Source of the DNA: JBFGCT01 sp041581055
GTDB taxonomy: Bacteria; Actinomycetota; Acidimicrobiia; Acidimicrobiales; Ilumatobacteraceae
Reading direction: 5' to 3'
Length of the DNA: 39,743 nucleotides
NCBI GenBank assembly: GCA_041581055.1
Contig: JBFGCT010000013.1
Location: forward strand, 1-39,743
Translations under genes and position numbers: made by a program
The notes under the pieces: generated by a model
The model's input: the letters and a program-made list of their open reading frames with translations, nothing else
What the model was told of the DNA's origin: nothing
Database searches by the model: none
Part shown: positions 18,144 to 26,411 of the stretch, one piece after another
Layout: each line of letters starts with the position of its first letter
How positions within the stretch are numbered: the stretch's first letter is position 1

Positions 18144-18601
18144 GAGAGCAACGGCGCAGCCGGCGGATCGCGATGACGGCCGAGGAGATCGACGCCTACC
18201 TGCGCACGCAGCACACGTGCCGCGTCGCGACCGTCGGCGGCGACGGCGCGCCGCACGTCTCGCCGCTCTGGTTCGCGTGGGACGGCACGGCGCTCTGGCT
18301 CAACTCGGTCGTGAGGAGCCAGCGCTGGGCGAACCTCGTCCGCGACCCGCGGGTCAGCATCGTGGTCGATTCCGGGGAGGCCTACATGGAGCTGCGCGGG
18401 GTCGAGCTGATCGGCGCCGCCGAGGTCGTCGGCGAGGTGCCGCGGACGAACGAACCGGACCCGGCCGTCGCCGAGCCCGAGCGCCTGTTCGGCGAGAAGT
18501 ACACGGGCGGCGCGTTCGTCGCCGACGGCTACCACGCCTGGATGCGCGTCGTCCCCGACAAGATCGTGAGCTGGGACTTCCGCAAGATCCCCGGCGGCTG
18601 A
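18140..18601 (+). CDS. PPOX-fold (pyridoxamine 5'-phosphate oxidase-like) flavin/F420-binding protein
   Basis: A 153-residue split-barrel protein of the pyridoxamine-phosphate-oxidase superfamily. The strand pattern TCRVATVGGDGAPHVSPLWFAWDGTALWLNSV followed by RSQRWANLVRDPRVSIVVDSG is diagnostic. In actinobacteria many such proteins use F420 or bind FMN/haem; the sequence does not decide between them. The C-terminal YHAWMRVVPDKIVSWDFRKIPGG matches members annotated as PPOX class F420-dependent enzymes. Its ATG overlaps the reductase stop (ATGA, 18140-18143), so co-translation is expected. Substrate unknown. Confidence 0.85.
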   Translation: MREQRRSRRIAMTAEEIDAYLRTQHTCRVATVGGDGAPHVSPLWFAWDGTALWLNSVVRSQRWANLVRDPRVSIVVDSGEAYMELRGVELIGAAEVVGEVPRTNEPDPAVAEPERLFGEKYTGGAFVADGYHAWMRVVPDKIVSWDFRKIPGG

Positions 18602-18637
18602 CCGGGCCGGCGCGGCCGGGCCTACACTCTCGCCCGT

Positions 18638-19216
18638 ATGGCCGCCGACGTCGACCCTCCGGCGCCCGACCCGACGTTGGAGCGCTGCGGCACGATCCGC
18701 GCCGATTTCGCGGCGGACGTGCAGCAGAAGGTCGCCACGTACGGCCCGAGCATCCGGGCGTTCCGCTTCACGTCGCTGCTCGACAAGATCCACATCAAGA
18801 TCCTGCGCGTGCGGAAGATCCGCGACGCCGGCGTCCAGGCCGTCCCCGACTCGATCGAGGAGGACATCGTCGGCGTCCACAACTACGCCCTCTTCGCGAT
18901 CCAGCGCCTCCGGCACGAGTGCGGCGCCGACGCCGACGCCGACTACCTCGCCGACCCGGCGACGTTCGGCGCGACGTACCGTGCCCTGTGCGCCGAGGCG
19001 CAGGACATCATGGCCCGCAAGAACCACGACTACGGCGAGGCGTGGAAGGTGATGGCGCCCGAGACGATCTTCGACGAGATCCTGGCCCGCGTGTACCGGA
19101 TCGAGTCGCTGGTCTCCCACGACGAGCTCTGCGCGCGGGCCGGCGCGATCGAGGACCAGCTCTTCGACGCCGCGAACTACTGCCTGTTCGCGATCCTCCG
19201 ACTCGCTCAGGAGTGA
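18638..19216 (+). CDS. DUF1599 (nucleotide modification-associated domain 1) protein with two repeats
   Basis: A 192-residue protein made of two copies of one motif. Repeat one runs about residues 22-92 (VATYGPSIRAFRFTSLLDKIHIKILRVRKIRDAGVQ, then SIEEDIVGVHNYALFAIQRL). Repeat two runs about 120-190 (KNHDYGEAWKVMAPETIFDEILARVYRIESL, then LFDAANYCLFAILRL). This is the DUF1599 architecture, best known from Bacteroidetes and phage-linked loci, where a role in nucleotide modification or pool control has been proposed from context only. Acidic and Lys/Asp residues in each half could form an MazG-like metal site. It lies 36 bp after the PPOX gene and overlaps the convergent gene at 19207 by 10 bp. 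Function unproven. Confidence 0.8.
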   Translation: MAADVDPPAPDPTLERCGTIRADFAADVQQKVATYGPSIRAFRFTSLLDKIHIKILRVRKIRDAGVQAVPDSIEEDIVGVHNYALFAIQRLRHECGADADADYLADPATFGATYRALCAEAQDIMARKNHDYGEAWKVMAPETIFDEILARVYRIESLVSHDELCARAGAIEDQLFDAANYCLFAILRLAQE

Positions 19217-19569
19217 CCCGTCGGGAGCCGATCGAGCAGCGCCTCGGCGACGAGGAAGCCGCGGGCGCGCTCCTCGAGCCGGGCGAACAGCGATCGATCG
19301 AGGCACAGCCCGGCGCGATGCACGGCGAGCACCCGATCCGGGCTGGGCGATCGCTCGAGCGGACGCGCTGCCGCCCAGGGCGAGGTCACGAGCTCGCCGT
19401 CGTCGCACGCCGTCATGAACCGCTCGACCCCGTCGCCGGAATCGATCTGGGCGGCGGTCACGCGCTCGGCGGCCATCGCCGCGGTGCCCGGGTCGCATCC
19501 GGCGAGGCGACAACAGCGTTCGACGAGATCTCGGACCTCGCGCGGCGCGACCGTGACGAGCGAGCTCAT
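19207..19569 (-). CDS. Small conserved hypothetical, last gene of dipeptidase-like cluster
   Basis: A 120-residue protein that I cannot assign firmly. The N-terminal helix VREVRDLVERCCRLAGCDPGTAAMAAERVTAAQID resembles the start of Ldh/malate-dehydrogenase-like or DUF3726 proteins (short helix, cofactor-free), but the rest does not continue into a dehydrogenase. It carries three cysteines within the first 35 residues and ends with an Arg/Glu-rich helix (LFARLEERARGFLVAEALLDRL). ATG at 19569 lies 13 bp after the stop of the M19-like gene, on the same strand, so it likely shares its transcript. It overlaps the convergent DUF1599 gene by 10 bp. Confidence 0.6.
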   Translation of the reverse strand: MSSLVTVAPREVRDLVERCCRLAGCDPGTAAMAAERVTAAQIDSGDGVERFMTACDDGELVTSPWAAARPLERSPSPDRVLAVHRAGLCLDRSLFARLEERARGFLVAEALLDRLPTGHS

Positions 19570-19582
19570 CGCCCGACCGCGA

Positions 19583-20536
19583 TCATGGCCTGAAGACCTC
19601 GCCGAACAGCCGCAGCCAGTTGTCACCGAGGATCGCGTCGCGCTCCGCGGGGGCGAACCCGACGCTGTCGAGCCCGGCGGCCAGCGAGGCGAAGTCCTTG
19701 GGGCCCTCGAACCAGTGCGGCCAGGCCGGGAAGTCGGGAACCTCGTCGGGCCCGTCCGGGCGGTCCCACCGCCCGCTGCGCATCCAGCCGAGCGCGTCGG
19801 CCTGCCACCCCAGCACCGCGTCCGAGCCGATCGCGACGTGTTCGACGCCGACCTGGTCCGCCAGCCGGGCGAGCATCGCGCAGTACGCCTCACGCGTGAC
19901 GTCGGCGCCGCCCATGAACAGCGGGTACAGCGTGCACCCGATCACGCCCCCGCGCCCGGCGACGGCGTCGATCACCTCGTCGGGCTTGTTGCGCGCCGAC
20001 TCGCAGAACCAGGCCGGGTTGCCGTGGGTGACCGCGATCGGTCGTTCCGAGGCGTGCACGGCGTCGAGGCCGGTCGAGTTCCCGACGTGGGAGATGTCGA
20101 TCAACACGCCGGCCGCGTTGAGCGCGCCGACCATCTTGTGGCCGGCGCGGGTGAGCCCGCCGTCGGTCGCCTCCCAGCAGCTCGACCCGAGGTGGTTGGC
20201 GATGTTGTACGTGAGCTGGACGACGCGGACGCCGACGTCGGCGAAGATCGACGCCATCTCGGGGTCGTCGCCGAGCATCGAGCTGTTCTGGAAGCCGAGG
20301 ACGACCCCGAGCACGCCGTCGTCGGCGGCCGCCCGCATGTCGTCGACGGTCAGCACGATGCGGATGAGGTCGGCGTTGACCCGGCAGAAGTGGCGGAAGG
20401 CGCCGATCCGCGTCATCGCCCCCGCCATGTCCTCCCACACGCCGACCGTCGCGTGCACGACATCGATCCCGCCGGCGCGCACCTCCTCGACCACCGGACG
20501 CGTCCAGTTGTTGATCTGCAGCCCGTCGACGATCAT
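19583..20536 (-). CDS. Peptidase M19 (membrane dipeptidase)-like protein lacking key metal ligands
   Basis: A 317-residue member of the renal dipeptidase (M19) superfamily. Recognisable elements: VVLGFQNSSMLGDDPEMASIFADVGVRVVQLTYN, DISHVGNSTGLDAV (His of the usual SH motif), AVTHGNP (second His), and HVAIGSDAVLG (the closing Asp), then the C-terminal ILGDNWLRLFGEVF (as in GxNxxRVF). However, the N-terminal HxD that binds the first zinc is absent (VDGLQINNW), and the bridging Glu of GxEG is Gln (GFQN). A canonical binuclear dipeptidase site is therefore unlikely. It may be a mono-metal or different amidohydrolase. It overlaps the upstream 571-aa gene by 4 bp (20533-20536). No signal peptide, so cytosolic. 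Confidence 0.82.
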   Translation of the reverse strand: MIVDGLQINNWTRPVVEEVRAGGIDVVHATVGVWEDMAGAMTRIGAFRHFCRVNADLIRIVLTVDDMRAAADDGVLGVVLGFQNSSMLGDDPEMASIFADVGVRVVQLTYNIANHLGSSCWEATDGGLTRAGHKMVGALNAAGVLIDISHVGNSTGLDAVHASERPIAVTHGNPAWFCESARNKPDEVIDAVAGRGGVIGCTLYPLFMGGADVTREAYCAMLARLADQVGVEHVAIGSDAVLGWQADALGWMRSGRWDRPDGPDEVPDFPAWPHWFEGPKDFASLAAGLDSVGFAPAERDAILGDNWLRLFGEVFRP

Positions 20537-22248
20537 CGGGCGCCCACCCGCTCTCGTTCCGGGCGGGCGGGGAACACCCACTCGTCGGGAAGGCCGGGGC
20601 GGAGATCGTCGATGCGCGGCGCTCCTTGGAACAGGGTCACCCGCAGCCAGTCGGTCGACTTGGGCGTGAAGTTGTCCATCCCGTACATCGCCAGCTGGAA
20701 GCGCTGCAACTGGAGCGGCAGGAACCGGCCCGCGCAGGCGTTGTCGCGGGGCTCGCAGTACGGCCGAACGGCGCGCGCGAGTCGGGATGCCGCCATCCGG
20801 TGCTCCGGGTTCCGCAGGACGAACTGGGCGAAAGTTCCGTCGGGGTCGGCGTCGCGGAGCGCTCGGCGCAACCTCCACATCTGCAACGCGACGTCGATCC
20901 TGACCTCGCGGCGCGCGGCGTCGGGCAACTCGTCGAGGAGCGCGGAGCGCATCACCCGCCGCGGCTCCTCGTTGTTGTCGCTGACGACCCAGCAGAAACC
21001 GTCCGCGTCGCCCGCGCCGAGGTCGAGCTCGTCCAGCCAGCGGTAGCGGTCGCCCAGCGCGGCGATCGCCTCGGCGACGGTCATCGGCGGGTCCGTCGTC
21101 GCATGCTCGTCGACGTCGAGATGGCCGTCGATCACCCGATCGTCCGCGTCATCGAGCTCGATCAGCAGCGAGACCACCAGTTCGACCGTCTCCGGGTCAT
21201 GTCCCGCGGCCCAGCGGTACAGCGCGTCGAACGGCCGCTCGCTCGCCTCGACCTCGTCGAGCGCCACCGCGACCCGGCGGGCGACCGCCGCGGTCTCGCG
21301 CTGGTTGCGGAACGGCGTGCGGTCGTCGTCCGCCCCGGTGGCGAAGTGGCGTTCGGCGCGGGCGATCCACCACCGCAGCCGCGCCAGCAACCACGGCGTA
21401 CCGCACGTGGCGCGCACGTCGGCCAGCGCCCGCTCCCGAATTCCGGCCCACGCGTCGAGGACCAGCGGATGCTTGAACGCGAACGGCACCAGGCCGAGCC
21501 CCGTCGCGTTGCCGAGCCCGAAGTAACAGCGCCACTGCGGGCCGAACCGCACCGCGGCGGATCCACCGCGCCGCCGGGCGCAATGCTCGACCACGTCGTA
21601 ACTCAGCTCGCGGAACAGCCAGGCGCACACGAACTGCGCCCGGTAGGGCGCCCGCAGCGGGTGGTCGTCGGCGATTCCCTCGAACGCCCGCATGCCGAAC
21701 TTGCCGTTGGCGTAGAAGGCGGTGCTGCGCATGATGTAGCCGGCGTCGGCGACTCGATCGGGGTCGGGCTGCGACCCGGACGCCAGCGCGTCGACGAGCT
21801 CGTCGAAGAACCGGACACTGCGGTTGCCCCTGGTCAGCACGAGCACGCGGGGGTCGAGCCGGCCGCGCTCCTGGAGCGGAACCTGGGTGCGCAACGCGGT
21901 CATCAGCGGGCGGTCGACGACACCGTCGACCAGACACCCGCTGATCTCCCACCGCTCGGCGACGACCCGGTCGGTGTGCTCCGACTCGTCCAGCGTCGTC
22001 GTGAAGGCCAGGAACGTGAGCTGGTGTCCGCCGGCGTCGACCCGGTACTCCGCCTCGCCGCGGCCCTGGTCGTCCAAGTCGAGGCGCACGCGGCGGGCCG
22101 TCCACCCGTCGGCGGCCGCCCTGCGCAACATCGTGCGGCTGAAGCTGTAGCGCGTCGATCGCGCGGCGCCGAGGATCTCCGGACGCATGACGACGTCGGC
22201 CGCTCGCGGTTCGACGCCCGTCGGGGCGGCGGCGTCGACTTCGGTCAC
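20533..22248 (-). CDS. Conserved hypothetical protein, 571 residues
   Basis: A long soluble protein I do not recognise. It starts with a strand-rich part (RYSFSRTMLRRAAADGWTARRVRLDLDDQGRGEAEYRVDAGGHQLTFLAFTT) and a segment GNRSVRFFDELVDALASG. A middle part carries C-AXXXGGSAAVRFGPQWRCYFGLGNATGLGLVPFAFKHP, a glycine-rich stretch that looks conserved, and a helical C-terminal third ends with DWLRVTLFQGAPRIDDLRPGLPDEWVFP. No signal, membrane segment or classical nucleotide motif is evident. GTG at 22248 gives 571 residues; ATG at 22188 is an alternative 20 codons in. It is translationally coupled by ATGA to the M19-like gene and thus probably serves the same pathway. Confidence 0.72.
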   Translation of the reverse strand: MTEVDAAAPTGVEPRAADVVMRPEILGAARSTRYSFSRTMLRRAAADGWTARRVRLDLDDQGRGEAEYRVDAGGHQLTFLAFTTTLDESEHTDRVVAERWEISGCLVDGVVDRPLMTALRTQVPLQERGRLDPRVLVLTRGNRSVRFFDELVDALASGSQPDPDRVADAGYIMRSTAFYANGKFGMRAFEGIADDHPLRAPYRAQFVCAWLFRELSYDVVEHCARRRGGSAAVRFGPQWRCYFGLGNATGLGLVPFAFKHPLVLDAWAGIRERALADVRATCGTPWLLARLRWWIARAERHFATGADDDRTPFRNQRETAAVARRVAVALDEVEASERPFDALYRWAAGHDPETVELVVSLLIELDDADDRVIDGHLDVDEHATTDPPMTVAEAIAALGDRYRWLDELDLGAGDADGFCWVVSDNNEEPRRVMRSALLDELPDAARREVRIDVALQMWRLRRALRDADPDGTFAQFVLRNPEHRMAASRLARAVRPYCEPRDNACAGRFLPLQLQRFQLAMYGMDNFTPKSTDWLRVTLFQGAPRIDDLRPGLPDEWVFPARPERERVGAR

Positions 22249-22352
22249 GTCGTTGATCGTAGGGCGATCGCCGGCACCGGCTGCCAGGCGTCGGGCTGGC
22301 CGCGCCGCGCCCCGTTCTGTAAAGCTCGGTCTCCTGGGCCGGCGAGTCGAAT

Positions 22353-22358
22353 GAGAGG
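22353..22358 (+). promoter_or_regulatory. Ribosome binding site deciding the GTG start of the penicillin acylase gene
   Basis: The purine run GAGAGG ends 6 bases before the GTG at 22365. This supports GTG as start, which also gives a proper lipoprotein signal. The 116-bp divergent gap 22249-22364 should also carry promoters for both directions, but I see no clear -35/-10 pair. Confidence 0.6.
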
Positions 22359-22364
22359 CGCCCC

Positions 22365-24962
22365 GTGACGACACCTTCGAATCGACCGCGACACCGTGTG
22401 GCGCTGGCGGCTGGGCTGGTCGCCGCACTGGTCGCGGCCGCGTGCTCCGGCGCCGACGACAACGGCGCGACGACCGACGCCACGATCGCCGCCGAGACGA
22501 CCGACGCGCCGGCCGCGACGACGACCGCTCCCGCCGAGGCGCGGGCCGAAACCACCGTTCCCGCCGCGCCGGCGTCGCCCCCCGAGCCGGCGCCGGCGAT
22601 CACCGACGACCGCGCCTTCTACATCCTCCCGCCGGGCAACTACGGCGGGCTGCCGACCAACGACGACTCGCTCGACCAGTTGGCGCTCTACGACGGACTG
22701 ACGCCACTGCGCGGGGATGTGACCGACGCCGACATCGAGGAGTTCTTCCTCCCCCAGGACTTCGAGCCCGTCGGGGAGACCGTCGAGGAGCCGACCGGGC
22801 GGCCTGGCACCACGATCCTGTACGACGAGTTCGGCGTCGCCCACATCACCGGTGTGACCAGGGAGGACCTGGCCTTCGGCGCCGGGTGGGTCACCGCCCG
22901 CGACCGCGGCCTGCTGATCGACTTCGGGCGGGGGCCGGCGCGCGCCGCGGTCGCCGACGTGCCGGGCATCGACGCCTTCTCGCTCGTCACCAGCGCCCAG
23001 GAGTTCATCCCGAGCGCGGCTGCGGAGCAGTTGGTGACCGACCAGATCCAGGTGATCCTCGACACGTACGGCGACGAGGGCGAGGAGATCATCGCCGAGG
23101 CGCAGGCGTACGCCGACGGGCTGACCGCGTACTGGGTGGCCAACGACATCGACCGCCCGCCGGCGACCGTGAACGACGTGATCGCGACGACCGCGTTCAT
23201 CGGCTCGATCTTCGGCGCCGGCGGCGGCGGCGAGGCGCGCAACGCCGAGTTCCTGGCCGCGCTCCAGAACCGGCTCGGCGCCGAGCGGGGCCGGCTGGTG
23301 TGGGACGACCTCATGCAGTACGACGACCCGGAGGCGCCGCACACGATCGAGGAGCGCTTCGAGTACGGGACGTTCACCGGCGGCGACGTCACCGGGTCGG
23401 TGGTCATCGACGAGGGCTCGATCATCTCGCTCGACCCCCGTGCCCCGCTGGAGGGTTCGGCGCCGCAGGTGATCAACGCCGGCATCGTGTACGAGGCCGC
23501 CGACGGGCCCCCGACGCTGACCGCGTCGAACTGGCTGACCGTCGAGCCCGACTCGTCGGTCAACGACACGACGCTCGCCGTGATGGGCCCGCAGCTCGGC
23601 TACTACTACCCCGAGATCGTCCAGCAGATCCATCTGAGCGGGCCCGGAATCGAGGCGCAGGGCGCGGCGGTGCCGGGGCTGGCGCTCTACATCCTGATCG
23701 GAAGGACCGAGGACTACGCCTGGAGCCTGACGTCGGCCACCCAGGACGTGCGCGACGTGTTCGTCGAGGTGCTGTGCGAGCCGGACGGCGCCGAACCGGC
23801 GCGCACCTCGGGCTACTACGAGTTCGAGGGCGAGTGCGTCCCGTTCGAGGAGTTCGAGGCCGGCACGCTCGGCGACGTCCCGATCCGCTATCCGGTCTCG
23901 GTTCACGGCCCGGTGATCGGGACGGCGACGTCGGAGGGCACGCCGGTCGCGCTGACCAGCAAGCGCTCGACGTTCGGGCGCGACGGGCTCAACCTCGGCG
24001 CGCTGCGGGACATGACCGAGGGCGACGCCGACACGCCGGAGGCGTTCTTCGAGGCGGCGAACAAGTTCGGGTTCACGTTCAACTGGGGGTACGCCAATCG
24101 GGAGGGCATCGGCTACTTCGCCTCCGGGCTGCTGCCCGTGCGCGCCGAGGGCCTCGATCGGCGGCTGCCCACGCTCGGCACCGGCGACTACGAGTGGCAG
24201 GGCTTCCTGACCCAGGACCAGCACCCCCACGCCGACGGCCATCCGACCGGTCGGCTGCTCAACTGGAACAACCAGTCGGCGCCGGGGTTCATGCACGCTG
24301 ACGACAACCAGTACGGCTCGGTGCACCGGGTCGAGAACTTCGACCAGTGGCCCGACGAGGTCGACCTCGCCGGCGTGGTCGGCGTGATGAACCGGGCGGC
24401 GACCGAGGACACGCTCTCGTCGCTGTGGCCGGTGATCAGCGAGGTGCTCGCCGGCGGAGAAGCTCCGTCGGAGCTGGCCGGCGCCGTGGTGACGCTGCTC
24501 GACGAGTGGGTGGCCGACGACGCGCCGCTGCTCGACGCCGACGACGACGGCGACTACGACCGGGCCGGCGCCCTGATCTACCAGGAGCTCTTCGACCCGC
24601 TGGCCGACGCGGTCGCCCGACCGGTGCTCGGCGAGCTGCTCGACGCCGGCGTCCGGCTGCGGGGCGTCGGCGCGCCGAGCCTCGTCGACAAGGATCTGCG
24701 GACCCTGCTCGGGCAGCCGGTCGACGGACCGTTCAACGTCGCCTACTGCGGCGCGGGGGATCTCGACGACTGCCGGGCGTCGTTGTGGGCCGTGGTCGAC
24801 CGCGTCGTCGGGGAGCTCGCGGCCGAGCGCGGCGACGACCCGACGACCTGGCTGCGCCCGGGTCAGCGATCGACGTTCACGCCCGGGCTGATCCCCGACG
24901 ACTTCCGCTCCACCAACCGGCCGACGTTCCAGCAGGTCCTCGAGTTTGCCCCGAGCCGCTGA
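22365..24962 (+). CDS. Penicillin acylase-family Ntn hydrolase, lipoprotein
   Basis: An 865-residue N-terminal-nucleophile amidase of the penicillin/acyl-homoserine-lactone acylase family, predicted lipid-anchored outside the cell: signal LAAGLVAALVAAAC with lipobox Cys27, then a Thr/Ala/Pro-rich linker to about residue 80. The alpha part holds YDEFGVAHITGVTREDLAFGAGWVTARDR. The autoprocessing site is TASNW with Ser388 as the new N-terminal nucleophile of the beta chain, followed by LAVMGPQLGYYYP and the oxyanion Asn region (NWNNQSAPGF) further on. The spacer between alpha and beta is short. Acylases of this type cleave acyl amides (beta-lactams, quorum signals, lipopeptides); the substrate here is unknown. 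GTG start has a good RBS. Confidence 0.92.
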   Translation: MTTPSNRPRHRVALAAGLVAALVAAACSGADDNGATTDATIAAETTDAPAATTTAPAEARAETTVPAAPASPPEPAPAITDDRAFYILPPGNYGGLPTNDDSLDQLALYDGLTPLRGDVTDADIEEFFLPQDFEPVGETVEEPTGRPGTTILYDEFGVAHITGVTREDLAFGAGWVTARDRGLLIDFGRGPARAAVADVPGIDAFSLVTSAQEFIPSAAAEQLVTDQIQVILDTYGDEGEEIIAEAQAYADGLTAYWVANDIDRPPATVNDVIATTAFIGSIFGAGGGGEARNAEFLAALQNRLGAERGRLVWDDLMQYDDPEAPHTIEERFEYGTFTGGDVTGSVVIDEGSIISLDPRAPLEGSAPQVINAGIVYEAADGPPTLTASNWLTVEPDSSVNDTTLAVMGPQLGYYYPEIVQQIHLSGPGIEAQGAAVPGLALYILIGRTEDYAWSLTSATQDVRDVFVEVLCEPDGAEPARTSGYYEFEGECVPFEEFEAGTLGDVPIRYPVSVHGPVIGTATSEGTPVALTSKRSTFGRDGLNLGALRDMTEGDADTPEAFFEAANKFGFTFNWGYANREGIGYFASGLLPVRAEGLDRRLPTLGTGDYEWQGFLTQDQHPHADGHPTGRLLNWNNQSAPGFMHADDNQYGSVHRVENFDQWPDEVDLAGVVGVMNRAATEDTLSSLWPVISEVLAGGEAPSELAGAVVTLLDEWVADDAPLLDADDDGDYDRAGALIYQELFDPLADAVARPVLGELLDAGVRLRGVGAPSLVDKDLRTLLGQPVDGPFNVAYCGAGDLDDCRASLWAVVDRVVGELAAERGDDPTTWLRPGQRSTFTPGLIPDDFRSTNRPTFQQVLEFAPSR

Positions 24963-26334
24963 CGACCGCCGCGGCGTCCCGCGCGCGGTCTGGGCGGCGG
25001 TCGCCCTGTTCGCCGTGGCGGTCGCCGTGTTCGGCGTCGTCCGTCTGACCGAGGACGAGGCGGTGAGCAGGCCTCGCCACCGCCGACATGGACCGCGACG
25101 GCGATCTCGACCTGATCGCCGCTAACGGCTCGGCGACGCTCATCCCGTGGGAGGGCGAGTCGTTCGGCGCGCCGCGCGACCTCGGGCTGTCCGCCGCGGT
25201 CGCTGTCACGACGGCCGACGTCGACCAGGACGGCTGGATCGACGCGCTGATCGCCCGTCGGGACACGGACGACGCGATCGTCTGGGGCGGCCCGTGGACG
25301 CAGGACGGATCATCCCCCGACGTCACGCCGCTGAGCAGCGCGAGCCGTTCGAGCGCGCTCATCGCGGCCGAGCTGAGCGGCGACGAGCGCGTCGACGTCC
25401 TGCGCCTGGGGCTCGGCACCGGCGAGGGGCAGCCCGACGTGATCTGGGTGGCCGACGCCGAACGGCCGCGAGCGTTCGAGGCGCTGGTGCTGCCGTCGCC
25501 GATCCGGCCCTCGTTCGCCGGCGAGCTGGCCGACCTCGACGGCGACGGTTTGGTCGACATCTGGGTGACCCGCGACATCGGTTGGGAGTCCGGCGGCGAC
25601 TCCCTCCTCTCCCGCCAGGGTGTCCCATCCGGCCCGTGGGTCGACATCGCCGGCCAGCTGGGCACGGCGACAACGAGCTCCTCGTCCGCCGGGGACCGGT
25701 GTTCGAGCATCTCGACGAGTCGGGCGCGGCGCGCATCCGGCCGCCGGGCGGGCGGCGATCGATCGTGTCGAGCTCGTGGGCGTCCGGCGCCGCCGACCTC
25801 AACCTCGACGGTCACCTCGACGTCGTCGTCGCCAACGGCGGGTTCCCCGACGGCGGTGTGCCGAACAAGATCTCCGGAACCGAGATCGCGCTCGCCGAAC
25901 CGCCGGCGGTCTTCCTCGGCGACGGCGCCGGCCACTTCGTCGACATCTGGCCCGATCTCGGGCTCGGCGCCGAGGTCGTCGGCCGGGGGATGACGATCGC
26001 CGACCTCGACCGCGACGGCGATGACGACGTCGTGGTGATGGCCCATGACGGACGGCTGCTCGCGCTGCGCAACGACGCCGCCGGCCCGTCGGTGACGGTC
26101 CGCGCCGACTCGTCGTGTCCGCTCCCGGGCGCGGTTGTCGACGTCCGCGGCCCGGTCGCCCGCGCCCGGCTGTTGCTGGCCCCGAACACCTACGCCGGCG
26201 CGCACGGGACCGACTCGATCGTCGGGACCCGTGGCGCGGACGTCGACGTGACCGTCGAGTTCGCCGGTGGGGATCCGATCCGTCGCACGGTTCCCGGCTC
26301 GGAGCGCCGGGTCGTCGAGCTGTTCGACTGTTGA
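24946..26334 (+). pseudogene. FG-GAP/VCBS-repeat membrane-anchored protein with two compensating frameshifts
   Basis: A surface FG-GAP/VCBS repeat protein, interrupted. From TTG 24946 one frame encodes a membrane anchor (VWAAVALFAVAVAVFGVVRL). Near 25065-25072 the coding sense moves to another frame, which carries calcium-type repeats DMDRDGDLDLIAANG, DVDQDGWIDALI and DLDGDGLVDIWV. Near 25660-25670 it returns to the first frame, with DLNLDGHLDVVVANGG, DLDRDGDDDVVVMAHDG and a C-terminal ASPIC/UnbV-like segment ending VVELFDC. The shifts are +1 then -1, so the outer parts are in register. Either two sequencing errors or a genuinely broken gene explains this. It overlaps the penicillin acylase gene end by 17 bp if TTG 24946 is the start. 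Beta-propeller adhesion or scaffold roles are typical of the family. Confidence 0.75.
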
Positions 26335-26411
26335 ACGCGGGGTCGAAACCAATCACGAAACTCCGTGGTGAGGCTGGTCCCGTCGGCGAACCGCCGCTAC
26401 GTTACGACGTC

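Noticed and set aside
26115..26411. Upstream extension of the L,D-transpeptidase ORF
   Set aside because: It overlaps the FG-GAP coding sequence and is Arg-rich; the lipobox leader begins at GTG 26412.
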